Assembly: GCA_944990035.1 (NCBI GenBank)
Contig: CALYLX010000144.1
Coordinates: forward strand, 62,001-126,000
DNA: 64,000 nucleotides
Origin: Clitopilus passeckerianus
Lineage: Eukaryota; Basidiomycota; Agaricomycetes; Agaricales; Entolomataceae
Direction: 5' to 3'
Shown here: piece by piece, positions 54,307 to 64,000 of the stretch
Layout: every line of letters starts with the position of its first letter
How positions within the stretch are numbered: the first letter of the stretch is position 1
The notes under the pieces: generated by a model
What the model was told of the DNA's origin: nothing
The model's database searches: none
Seen by the model: only the letters and a program-made list of their open reading frames with translations
Position numbers and translations under genes: made by a program

Positions 54307-56046
54307 ATGGACACTATCGAAGAAAACATGAATATGAGTTCCACTGATTAAATACTCAGATGAATGCAAGTGTAGTCTCTTGCTTGCTCGTCCCCTGGTC
54401 CCACTCATCTTTACCTAGTTAACGACGAGAAGGGAGAAGTCACCTATCAGTCGTCCGATGGAGTGCGATTCCGAATCCGTGCTATCTATTTGAAGGCCCA
54501 TACTGGTATTCTTGCTCCGCCTGAGGGATCGTTACTGGATGAAATTGTGCATCTACCTGAATCTGCCTCAGTGCTTACGCTGCTTTTCAAATTCATTTCA
54601 CCCATGATTCAACCGGTGCTCGAATTTGAGGCGACGTTTGACGTCCTAAAGGATCTCGCTGAAGCTGTGGAGAAATACCAGGTGTTTCCGGCGATGCAGC
54701 CGTGTTATTTGCAGATGCAGTGAGTGCTTATTTGATTCGGTTGACAGCGACTTGGAATTCACCCAAATCTAGAAAGGCGATTCCAAGCCATGGTATCTAC
54801 GTCCTGGGATATGCGCTGAAACATGGCTACGTTGATCTTGTTGATGAGGCTGCCCCTTATACCATTGACGCCAAATTTCCCGACATGATCCATGCTCTCC
54901 CTCCCCACTTCCACGAATCCTGGGTAAGAACTAATGTTATGACGGCATCTATTCCCCTTCTGAAAATCTGAGGCAGTTGCGATATTATCAGCGTTGGGCC
55001 GATGTGCGCCGGCGGGCGTTGTTCACCCATGCCCGTCAGTTTTCAACTGTGGGGCTTTCAGACGGGAACCTCGGTTTTTACAGGGATTACGAAGACACGC
55101 TCCAAGGCAACCAATGGTTGGCTGCTATCCACAAAGACGTCAAATCAATACCCAGGATGACCCAAGTTGTCAGCCTTCATATACCGAATCAGGATGCGGA
55201 TATTTTGCCGATAAACGGAAGAGTGACGACTATCCAATCCTCCGATGGTGTGCGACACTACATTAGCGCCGATATCATACGATCTTGCGCTACTGGATTC
55301 AACGACCTCCAACAGAACGTGGCGTGTGTAGTCGAGAAGTCGCAGACAATCAAGCTGCTTCTTGAATTCATGAAACCGGTGCGGCGTCCCACCCTTCTGG
55401 ATCTACCTTTCGATCAATTGAAAGACTTGGCCGTCACCGCGGAGAAGTACTCAATACACTCAGCTATGGGACTCTGTCGTATACTTATGAAGTATAATTT
55501 CATCCAAGTCTATTTTCGCCCTATACTGAATAGCATTTCTTGGACCAAAGGAACACTCTTCCAGAGAAGGCGAAAGAAATAGTTGACTATGCCCTCGCAT
55601 ATCGCTACTTCGACGTCCTGGACCTAGCGGCTCCATACCTTCTGGCTCCGTCCGGAACATTTCTGGACCCAATTGGAGGTCTACCAATCGATATTGGTAT
55701 CTGGGTAAGTACTCGACATCTACGTAACTGGATGGGTCAATAACATACCTTCTCTTCAAAGGCATGCTACTACCAGAGTTGGCAAGACGTGGCAACAATT
55801 ATCATGAAGGAAATATCTTCTCAACAACTATATAGGAGGGATTACTGTACTGACCACCCATTCTTGGAGACCCATTTGAAGCCAGTTATCAACGCTCTTC
55901 TGGATAACCCTGGGGCTCTGGTCAACCTCGACAGCCTTTTCCCCAGGAGAGTAGGATGTTCTTATGGTCGTGAATATTATAGGGGGTGCAGAGAAGTAGC
56001 AGAGAAGCTGATAAAGGAGGTTGCTCCTCTAAGTAGTTTAATGTGA
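54307..56046 (+). CDS. Double-BTB protein gene E (first exon apparently disrupted)
   Basis: Exons 54419-54719, 54773-54923, 54977-55491, 55551-55704 and 55762-56046 keep all family phases. The expected first exon, by comparison with gene D, runs from ATG 54307 to a GCAAGT donor at 54366. It is 59 bp long against the usual 55, and its frame hits TAA after 14 codons; no other in-frame ATG was found there. So the gene either uses an unseen start or is a recent pseudogene. The first BTB-like domain contains VTYQSSDGVRFRIRAIYLKA and AEAVEKYQVFPAMQPC. The helical exon contains GYALKHGYVDLVDEAAPY. The second BTB-like domain contains QSSDGVRHYISADIIRSCA and VTAEKYSIHSAMGLCRILMK. The tail ends KEVAPLSSLM. 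The C-x-C pair of other members is absent. Confidence 0.8.
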
Positions 56047-57624
56047 GCCTTACAGAGCCCAATTCAGTTCTCACAGAAGTAGAATGATAGGGACAAACCT
56101 GATTGTCAGGTCCTGCTAGAGCTAGACCCTTTCCCAAGAGAATTCAGAGCAATGACGCTCCCGCCAGGAATCGGGTGTCGACGACGACTTCGTACAGAAT
56201 GCTCACGAATCTCTATGGGCGTCTTTGGGGGGATGGTGCCATGCCACCTGAACTGCTGGTCAGCAGGATGGAACGCGCAATTCCCTGCCCTGAAGGGTGT
56301 TCCTAAGTCACATGTCGATGACGTTATATCGGCCGATGCCGTCGGTTGCATTTCCTACTTCGGCGATGAGCACCTCATTCCTCGCTTTCTTCTCCCTCAA
56401 GCGGTCAAGAAAGGTCCGTCTTCCCTCTCTTTTGGCCAAACTGCGTCAGAATTGTCCACACGTGTTCACTGCGGTCGAATGGTCTTTGAGCCTGCGTTGG
56501 TTCTCAACCTGGGAGCTTCTCGCCTGGCGCTTCCTTGATGGGCATTCCCAAGAAGACTACGCTAGGAAGAAAGACAATGGGTATACATGTAGTCAGCCTA
56601 TAGGTGCAAACACCATCACGAATGCATGACGTCTGATATACGCCTGTGATGCTTTATAACACGCGATCATCTTTGAACGGGTACGGCTGCCAACTCATCT
56701 CATTCTAATTTATGCTAACGATCATGCGTACATTAGAGCATCAAATGGCGCCTATGACACCGTCTGGCCTTCTCGGCTACTGTTACTCTGACTGAAACCC
56801 ATGGTCCCTGCCTCGCATCCATACTTGACCGCCATTGGGAGTGCGCGGCTCGTCGGTTTCCACGTCGTCATCTTCCAGATCTATGAAAACGAGAGGCGCA
56901 TCGACAACTCATGGATTAGCTCCCTGTTTCCTGACTCTACGGCTGCCTCGAAAGGGTACTCCACAAGCCTCATCCAAGACCTCCTTGCTTTGCTTGCCGT
57001 AGTTTGCTGTGGCCCCTCCAGCTCCAGGATATTGATCGGGTCTTGCGTCGTGCATTCATGAGGAAAACCTTCCGACGGTGTAATCCCACCTTCTCCGATT
57101 CGTCATATAACATCCATTTACTGTGATGCTGAATGTCGTGTTCAGGTTATGGTACATGTCTTGACTTCGACAATTGTCTTCTCGTTATCAGCTTTGTACT
57201 GTATTATTTCAACCGAGGTGCAAATATGAACGTTGACCTCACTGATGATCGATTGCCTTTTGCCTGCGAGAAGTATATTAAACGGTGGGTTCCGTGCTTG
57301 TGAAGGTAATTTGGCTCCAAAACGTTGAAGCTCGTTTGACTAGGTGACGCCCAGGAAGCGCCGAAAGGTTTTGGGGTGCGTCTTCGCCGCGTCGCTGAGG
57401 TTTCGTTTAAGTTGTTCTGATGAACCTTGAAATTACCTCTTATACCGTTCTAACATCCTTTGAACAGCCCATCAGTGGCACTCTTTTACTGACGAACGCT
57501 CAACCGTATGAGTCCAGGCGCCTGACGCCTTCGTGCGTCAGCTCCAATCACGAGGTTAACTTAATCATATCTTGGTGCTCAACCCTTCATATCTCTTCTT
57601 GCCTTCACAGTCGATCGCTACAAG
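56047..57624. repeat. 3' flank of gene E, duplicated as the 3' flank of gene G
   Basis: No gene. 56278-56350 resembles 63028-63085: TTCCCTGCCCTGAAGG..TTCCTAAGTCACATGTC against TGCCCTGCCCTGATG..GTGCCTGAGTCACATGTC. 56635-56770 resembles 63395-63545 (GTCTGATA..GCCTGT.ATGCTT.ATAAC). This indicates a duplicated segment about 6.7 kb apart. CCTGCCCT lies at 56284-56291. Confidence 0.55.
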
Positions 57625-59436
57625 ATGAATGTGATCGACCCATTCGATCTGGCTTCTGGAATCTTTTATTCTGAAGAATGTAGGTGCCATGTCGTCCGAT
57701 CTATATTCCGGGGCTGGTGCATTCCTGACTATATTGTAGTCAACGACGAGAAGGCTGAAGTGACCTATCAATCCTGCGATGGCGTCCGATTTTGGATCCA
57801 CTCCATATACTTGAAAGTACACACAGAAGGCCTCGTTCCACCGGAAGGGTTGTCGTTGGATGAAGTCGTCTACTTGACGGAGCCAGCTGCAACACTCGAG
57901 CTACTCTTCAAGTTCATCTATCCCATGCCTCAACCTGTGCTTGCTTCTGGGGTTGGATTTTCGGTCTTGAAACGCCTAGCCGAAGCGGCGGAGAAGTACC
58001 AGGTATTCCCAGCGATGTACGCGTGTACTTTACAGATGCGGTGAGTATATGTTACTCGTCATTGACATGTCATGTCGACAATGACGTCAGTGCTGCCATT
58101 CCAAAAGGGTCGAAACATGCAGCTTCTGTTCTTGGATTTGCGCTCAAGCACGAATACGCTGACCTAGTAGACGAAGCGGCACTGTATGCCCTTGATACGC
58201 GGCTCCCAGATGTCCTTGACGCCATACCGTCACACTTCCATGAAACATGGGTAAGACTTTATTCTTCGAAAGCTTCCCGAAGTTCTAAGCTTTAATTTCA
58301 GCTTAATTATTACCACAAGTGGCTGAACTTGCGAAATCGTGCCCTATTCACGCACCTTAGCCCCAGGGATCCGGGTGCTGAAGTACTAATGCTTAAGATC
58401 GCTAGCAGGCTATCCGAATGCCAGAACTACCCAGAGCTTCTGGCGACTATGAGTGGCATGCGATTGAAATCAGAACTGGAATCAGCGCTCAAAGCAGATA
58501 TAGAGACAGTGTCAACAATGAGCGAGCTGGCCGGTATTCAGAGACTTCAGTGTACTACTGAAGACAATTCAACACCGACCACAACCAAAGGTGAAATGCT
58601 TGTGATCGAGGCCTCTGATGGGGTCCAGCACTTCATCGAAGCCGAGAATCTGCAGGCATGCGGGCGGTTTGAATGCAATGAGGTGTCCACAGTCATGGTC
58701 ACCGAGAAGTCGTCAATAATTGGGCTTCTTTTGCAGTTCATAAAGCCTGTTTGGTCTCCTGACTTGGGACTCTTGACTTTCGAAGACTTGAGGGGCCTAG
58801 CTTACGCATCGGAGAGGCACTCGGTCTATCAAGCAATGGGTGCCTGTCGTGCTTTCATGAGGTGCGCTTTAGGTATCGATGGTATTCATGGTAAACGCTC
58901 ACTATGACGCCTCAGGCAAGAGGTTCCTAAGAATGCAGATGGCGTGTTCTACTACGCAGTTGAATTTCAATACTGGGATCTGATGGCCCTGGCTGCGCCG
59001 TTCTTGGTTGGCTCAATCACCTCGTGTAAAGACGTGATGAAGGCCCTTCCTCCTACGCTCCATTTTGCCTGGGTGGGTTGGAGTCGCTTGACAGTCACAT
59101 AAACTCAACAGTCGCCAACTCATATTCTACTAGGCACGCTACTATCAACAGTGGCAAGATGCTGGCTTCCTTGCAATGTCGAAGGGCCTGACGCGTCAGG
59201 ATACAACTTGGAATGAGTATCTGGGCAAATTCATGGCGGGGGATATTTCCACGCGTATGACCGCTATTCAATTGCGGTCGACCCTTAAATTACTGTTAGA
59301 ACGGCCCGGAATGCTGGGGGATCTTGATGGAGTCTTCTCTTCGAAAGATTGGAATTCTCAACAAGCCTTGTCTGACTGTAGACAGGTGGCAAAGAAGTTA
59401 ATGAAAGAGCTCCCATCTCTAAGCAGCCTAATTTAG
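57625..59436 (+). CDS. Double-BTB protein gene F (intact)
   Basis: Exons 57625-57679, 57740-58040, 58091-58250, 58302-58861, 58916-59072 and 59134-59436 give 511 aa with consistent phases. First BTB-like domain: VTYQSCDGVRFWIHSIYLKV, LTEPAATLELLFKFIYP and AEAAEKYQVFPAMYAC. Helical exon: VLGFALKHEYADLVDEAALY, ending in W. Second BTB-like domain: IEASDGVQHFIEAENLQACG, then IIGLLLQFIKPVW and YASERHSVYQAMGACRAFM. The tail ends KELPSLSSLI. The second domain is less conserved than in the other members (ACGRF for ACATGF), and the tail lacks the C-x-C pair. No disabling change was seen. CUL3-adaptor function is inferred from the BTB fold only. Confidence 0.88.
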
Positions 59437-60923
59437 ATGGAATAGGAGTAAATCATCTGAACAGACATTTATAAGTGATAGAATGAGAGAAGGCGCGAGG
59501 CATCTGGTAGGCGGCCTGCCAGAAGGCAGGCGGGCGAACACCAAAACACCTGCCCTGATGTCGGTGCCTGAATCATTAACAACGACACGTGATGAAGTCA
59601 GACGAACCGAGCTGAGTCAGCTCCAGCTTCGTTGGACTCTTCCACGACTGGCAGTGAATGTTCGTAACTTTGTTTGTGTGCCCTCATCTACCTTCTTGAA
59701 GCTGATTGACGGCACCTGCTCCCATCCCCAAGCTCCTTCCCGTTCCAGCTACTTTCTTTATTCATGCTTCCTGTCTTTGTCTTGTGAGAGAACCTTGTGT
59801 TGCACCGACCAACCTCTTCGTAGGACGCACGCTATTTAGCCGTCTTTGCGAGCAGAAGTTTCTGGCCAATCAAACGAGCATCTTCGCTGGACCACCGTTT
59901 GCACACGTAAGGCTTTACTAGAACTTTGGACCGAACTTTGTGCTTCTATTTCTTGGGTCCCGATGCCTGATTGTCGTCTTGGTACTTGTAGAGGTATGTT
60001 GTCAATCCACAGAGGTATCGTTTATGTTCATCTTTTGCCGCTCTTTATCAAGCGCACGTTAGTCCACCCAGGGCCCAACTCGATTATCCCAATCTCATAT
60101 CTCCTAACCCCTCGATGAGCATATCACCATATACGCCTCAACTTCGCCCTATCCACGCTCAAACGCCATTAAGGAGTCAAGTATGGCCGAGTGACCGAGG
60201 TCAAGGAATGCCAGGTGTACGAAGTCAACCAGTGTTCTCCGCCTGCACTCAGTGTTGCTCCTTATCTAGTCCGCTGTCGCAAGTTTTGTGGCCACTCGCA
60301 CTGTCCAGCCTAAGATATATCCGGCTCCTTTATTGTCATCCTGCACCTGGCTCCTTGTCTAGCTCACCTTCTTCCCCGTCTCTAGGGTCTTAAGGTCACC
60401 GCCATCAGTTCCAATCGTTGGTCCTGTTCTCGCATGGAATTCCCGCGAGAGTGAGTGACGCGAATTATGCCCACTTTTGTATACTTCCGTATGGATGCCG
60501 TCAATGATCGTAGCTGAAGTTCTTTTCTCAGAGCCCATTCGTGATGGCGTCGCTCGTTTGACGAAATGATTCATGTGTACACAATACAAACCCTGTACCC
60601 TCAACAGTGCACCGGAGACAGTCTTTGTTGGCTTCTTTTAGTGTTCTTCTGCAGTATATGGTCGAAGCTGTCGGATACACATTTTTCGAAATAAATGGTA
60701 TTTTAATTAATCAGGCCACAATCTGTTGATCGAAATCTCTGAGGACGTCACTTCCGATGCGGATCACTCATGTTTTGCTTCAATGCTTGATGGAGCTCCG
60801 AAAGACGCCCAAGAAGCGCTGAGAGACCTGCCTGACCAGGACCCACAGCCAGGCAAGCACGAGGCATTCGTGATTCAACAGCTTTACCCTCACCCCTCAT
60901 CTCCCTGCTTTTCTCATTCGACC
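59437..60923. other. Intergenic, contains a reversed CACGTG/AGGGCAGG motif
   Basis: CCTGCCCTGATGTCGGTGCCTGAATC at 59549-59574, followed by GACACGTGATG at 59583-59593, is the reverse complement of the CATCACGTGTC..AGGGCAGG pair with wider spacing. No gene recognised. Confidence 0.4.
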
Positions 60924-62746
60924 ATGGCGAATCCCATTGCAACGAATACGCCTGCGACGGTGCATTATTCAGAAGCATGTGTGTAATATTCCCCGTTTTC
61001 GTCACCTGTGAACGTATAATGCTCACATTGACGCAGTCAACGACGAACAAGCGGAGGTTACTTACCAGTCCTCTGACGGGGTTCGCTTCCAGGTACATGC
61101 GATCTATCTGAAGGCCCACACCGAAGGTCTTGCTCCTCCCGATGGATCCTCGCTGGCAGACGTGGTCGAGCTGACAGAGCCTTCCTCCATTCTGGAAGTG
61201 CTATTCAAATTCATTTACCCGACTCGACCTCCGGTTCTCGAGCTTCAAGTAGAGTTTGACGTCCTCCAGAATCTTGCTGAGGCCGCCGAGAAATATCAGG
61301 TGTTCCCAGCCATGTATGCGTGCTATTTGCAGATGCAGTGAGTCGCCCGATATTTCGGATAACCTCTCTAGCTAAATAGGTATAATCTCAGCGATACCCT
61401 CCCCAATCATGCCGTTTCTGTTCTCGGATACGCCCTCAAACACGACTATACCGAACTTGTTGACGAGGCCGCCCCTCATGCCATTGACGCTCCACTTCCG
61501 GATATAATCGACACCATCCCGCCTGAGTTCTATAAGCCCTGGGTGAGTCGATGGGAAGTACATATAAATTCAAATACGCTAACTATCCTCTGCAGTTGAC
61601 ATATTATAGCAAATGGTTGGACGTACAAAAACGAGCACTGTCCACCCACCTTCCGTCATCCGGCAAGCCCAGTATCCCTACGATCTCTGAACTCGCAAGC
61701 ACGCTTGGATCTCTAAGGGATTACGAGCAAACGTTCTTTGGCCAAGTGGATCGATGGAAATCGGGAGTTGAAGCAGATGTAAAGGCAGTCCCAATAATGA
61801 GCGAGCTTATCGGCACCCGTGATCCCGTGCAGGTCGCAGGCGTTTCTCGCCATGATGACTTGGGACCCGGTAATGTCACTGTCGAGTGCTCGGATGGAGC
61901 CAAGCACTACGTTCAACTTTCGGTACTTCAGGCCTGCTCAACTGGCTTCGATGACCCACTGGAAAACATCATCAAAGTTCCTGAGAAGTCGTCAACCATC
62001 GGCGTACTCTTGCGGTTTATCATGCCCGTTCACTCACCAGACCTGAGGATCTTAGCTTTCGACGAGCTAAAGGACTTGGCGTATGCCGCAGAGAAATACA
62101 CTATACGCCAAGCGACCAGAATATGTTGTATCTTCATGAAGTGAGTACTTGATCACAAATCCGTTGGGCTTACCATGAAGACACTGATAATACAAATCTA
62201 GAAAGGCGCTCCCAGAGAATGAGAGCGATATATTCCACTATGCAGCCAGATTCAGATATCTGGACGTATTAGACTTGGCAGCGCCATTGATGCTCGGGTC
62301 AATCCATGTGTTTGAGGAAACCATCGAACGTTTACCTCCAGCTCTGATTCCATCTTGGGTTGGTTTCATACCTTTCATAAGCGGATATTTCTAACGGTGG
62401 ACTGTTCGTACAGGCACGATATTACCAGAGGTGGCAGGACACCGCCAAGGCTATCTTATCCAAAGCAGTTGCCCAGGAGTCAAAGATGTACCAATCGGGA
62501 GTGTACGACAGCTACTCCCGGATATACAACCAACCGGGTTATTGTAACTGTGGGGGAAACTTCTATCACATGCACCTTCGGGCAGCTGTGATCAAACTAT
62601 TGGAAGGCCCAGCAGTGTTGAGGAATATTGACGAGATCTTTCCTCTATCTTCTGGATGTAATCAAGCTCAAACGGCTTTCGGAGAGTGTAGGCAGAAAGC
62701 AGAAAGCTTGACCAAGGCTATTCCACATCTAAGTAGCTATATATAA
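60924..62746 (+). CDS. Double-BTB protein gene G (intact)
   Basis: Exons 60924-60978, 61037-61337, 61392-61542, 61596-62140, 62202-62358 and 62414-62746 give 513 aa with consistent phases. The 61391 acceptor is chosen over 61379 because it gives the same segment length as gene B. First BTB-like domain: VTYQSSDGVRFQVHAIYLKA, LTEPSSILEVLFKFIYP and AEAAEKYQVFPAMYAC. Helical exon: VLGYALKHDYTELVDEAAPH, ending in W. Second BTB-like domain: ECSDGAKHYVQLSVLQACST, VPEKSSTIGVLLRFIMPV and DLAYAAEKYTIRQATRICCI. The tail has a C-x-C pair (YCNCGGNFYH) and ends AIPHLSSYI. It is the cleanest example of the family together with F and B. Confidence 0.88.
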
Positions 62747-64000
62747 CGTAGTTTGCATCTATGTTGTCAATTTCAACGATGCTGTACAGAAGACGAACTT
62801 CCCAGACAAGGACTGACAGGGATCGCATCTTAGGCAATCAGGGAATAGCCTGCCCAACACAACCTAGCCCGCTTAATTAGCTCGTCTTTTCATTGAGCCC
62901 AATTTCATTCCTCAATTTTGTTGAACGGTTGAACTTAACTGAGCTGGTATAGGTGACGCGACCGTTTGAATCCCGGTGAGATATGGCTCCACTATCCCGA
63001 ACCTCAAGCTTCTAGGCCAGTGGAGCGCGAAATGCCCTGCCCTGATGCTCGTGCCTGAGTCACATGTCACCTGTTGCATCGGCCGATCCCTCTCCGAACT
63101 TCGAATGAGCATCATCAACATCCATGAGCTCCACGTCTTGCACATCCACCAAAATGAAAGCACCCTTCTTCTCTGACTCCTCCCTCGAGCAATCACCAAC
63201 AGTCCTTTTCCCTTCTCTTTTGGCAAAACTGCGTTAGCCTCATGGGAAGTCTCCTGGTTGCAGGTCGACGGGGTTTCGGCTTGAGTTGTCTGGTCTCTCG
63301 TCATCTGCTCCCTTACACATCTTTTCTGAGAAGACTACGCTGGGAACAACAAGATAGGTATATTTAGGGCTAGTCTGGTCGCAAAAACTCTGTTATGGAG
63401 TCTGATACGAAGCCTGTTATGCTTGATAACGTGAGATCATCGTTAAACTGCTCATAAGGTATGGTGGCCAACCCATCTCCTTCTAATTGATGCTCACGCC
63501 CACACGTACATTAAAAAGCATTGAATGGTGCCTACTACTCCATCTAGACTTGCCATTCACCACTCTTCTGCGGCTCATATTGACGCTTCACGGCTATCGG
63601 TAGTTTAAGGCAACTCCTTGTCGCTGCGCTTTGGTTTCTACGTCTGGATCTTGCGGGTCTCTCAGAAAGAGCGGCGGAAACCCCTTGCAGTGGTGCTTTG
63701 TTTCCCGATTCCTGTATATGCTACTTCCTGGGATTCCCCACGAGGCGTCAATAGATCTCATTACTCTGCTCGTCATGGGGTGCTGTAGACCACCATCGTT
63801 CACACATGAGGGGAAGCTACCGGCCTCGTCAACGCCTTCCTCGGCAAGGTATCGTATACACTGCATTAACCGTGATGTTCGATGCTATTTGCGGTTCCTT
63901 GCGGGATCATATTACGGTATACGAACCAGCAATTATCTTCTTGTGGTCTGCTTTGTTCTATAATACCACGAGCCAATGAAATATCGCATTTCCCAAATTT
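62747..64000. repeat. 3' flank of gene G, duplicate of the gene E 3' flank
   Basis: No gene seen. Matches 56047-57120 in several blocks (see that entry). CCTGCCCT lies at 63036-63043. A further unit of the array may begin beyond the window. Confidence 0.5.

Noticed and set aside
1..64000. CRISPR arrays, rRNA, tRNA, telomere repeats
   Set aside because: No regularly spaced short repeats, no rRNA-like sequence, no TTAGGG arrays and no convincing tRNA cloverleaf were seen by eye.

Overview
The window looks like a stretch of nuclear DNA from an Agaricomycete (mushroom-forming basidiomycete). Genes are cut by many short introns (about 45-65 bp, GTRNGT donors, CTAAC-like branch sites). The families present (double-BTB proteins, F-box/LRR-like proteins, a DUF6593-like protein, a family-2 O-methyltransferase) and the chromodomain Ty3/gypsy element fit that group. 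The organism call is inference; no rRNA, tRNA or CRISPR was seen.

Layout. 1-10601: a double-BTB gene (A) split by a nested Ty3/gypsy element (540-9928) with three LTRs. 10602-12840, 15380-17260 and 19810-21500: three degenerate repeat units (R1-R3), each ending near the same CATCACGTG..AGGGCAGG motif. Between and after them: a single-pass Cys-rich membrane protein (13225-14214), intact double-BTB gene B (17630-19479), a small secreted Cys-rich peptide (21752-22030), a chimeric pseudogene (22855-23175), a multi-pass membrane protein (23607-24622) and double-BTB gene C (25225-27188). 27650-28446: a DUF6593-like gene. 30660-46096: four minus-strand paralogous F-box/LRR-like genes (F1-F4, two of them broken), one unrelated plus-strand F-box gene (39624-40962) and long gene-free blocks of R-like repeat. 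46710-51272: double-BTB gene D, split by a 2.73-kb pogo-like DNA transposon. 51692-53511: an O-methyltransferase. 54307-62746: double-BTB genes E, F and G in tandem; the E and G 3' flanks are themselves duplicated.

Theme. Seven double-BTB loci and five F-box loci sit within 64 kb. BTB and F-box proteins are typically substrate adaptors of CUL3 and SCF ubiquitin ligases, so the locus looks like a rapidly expanding and decaying adaptor cluster. Two of the seven BTB genes carry transposons, one appears to have a disrupted first exon, and two of the four F1-F4 genes carry nonsense or frameshift lesions. All seven BTB loci fit one plan: an internal duplication of a BTB + helical + W/YY module in which both halves keep the same intron positions and phases. 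Function is not known from the sequence.
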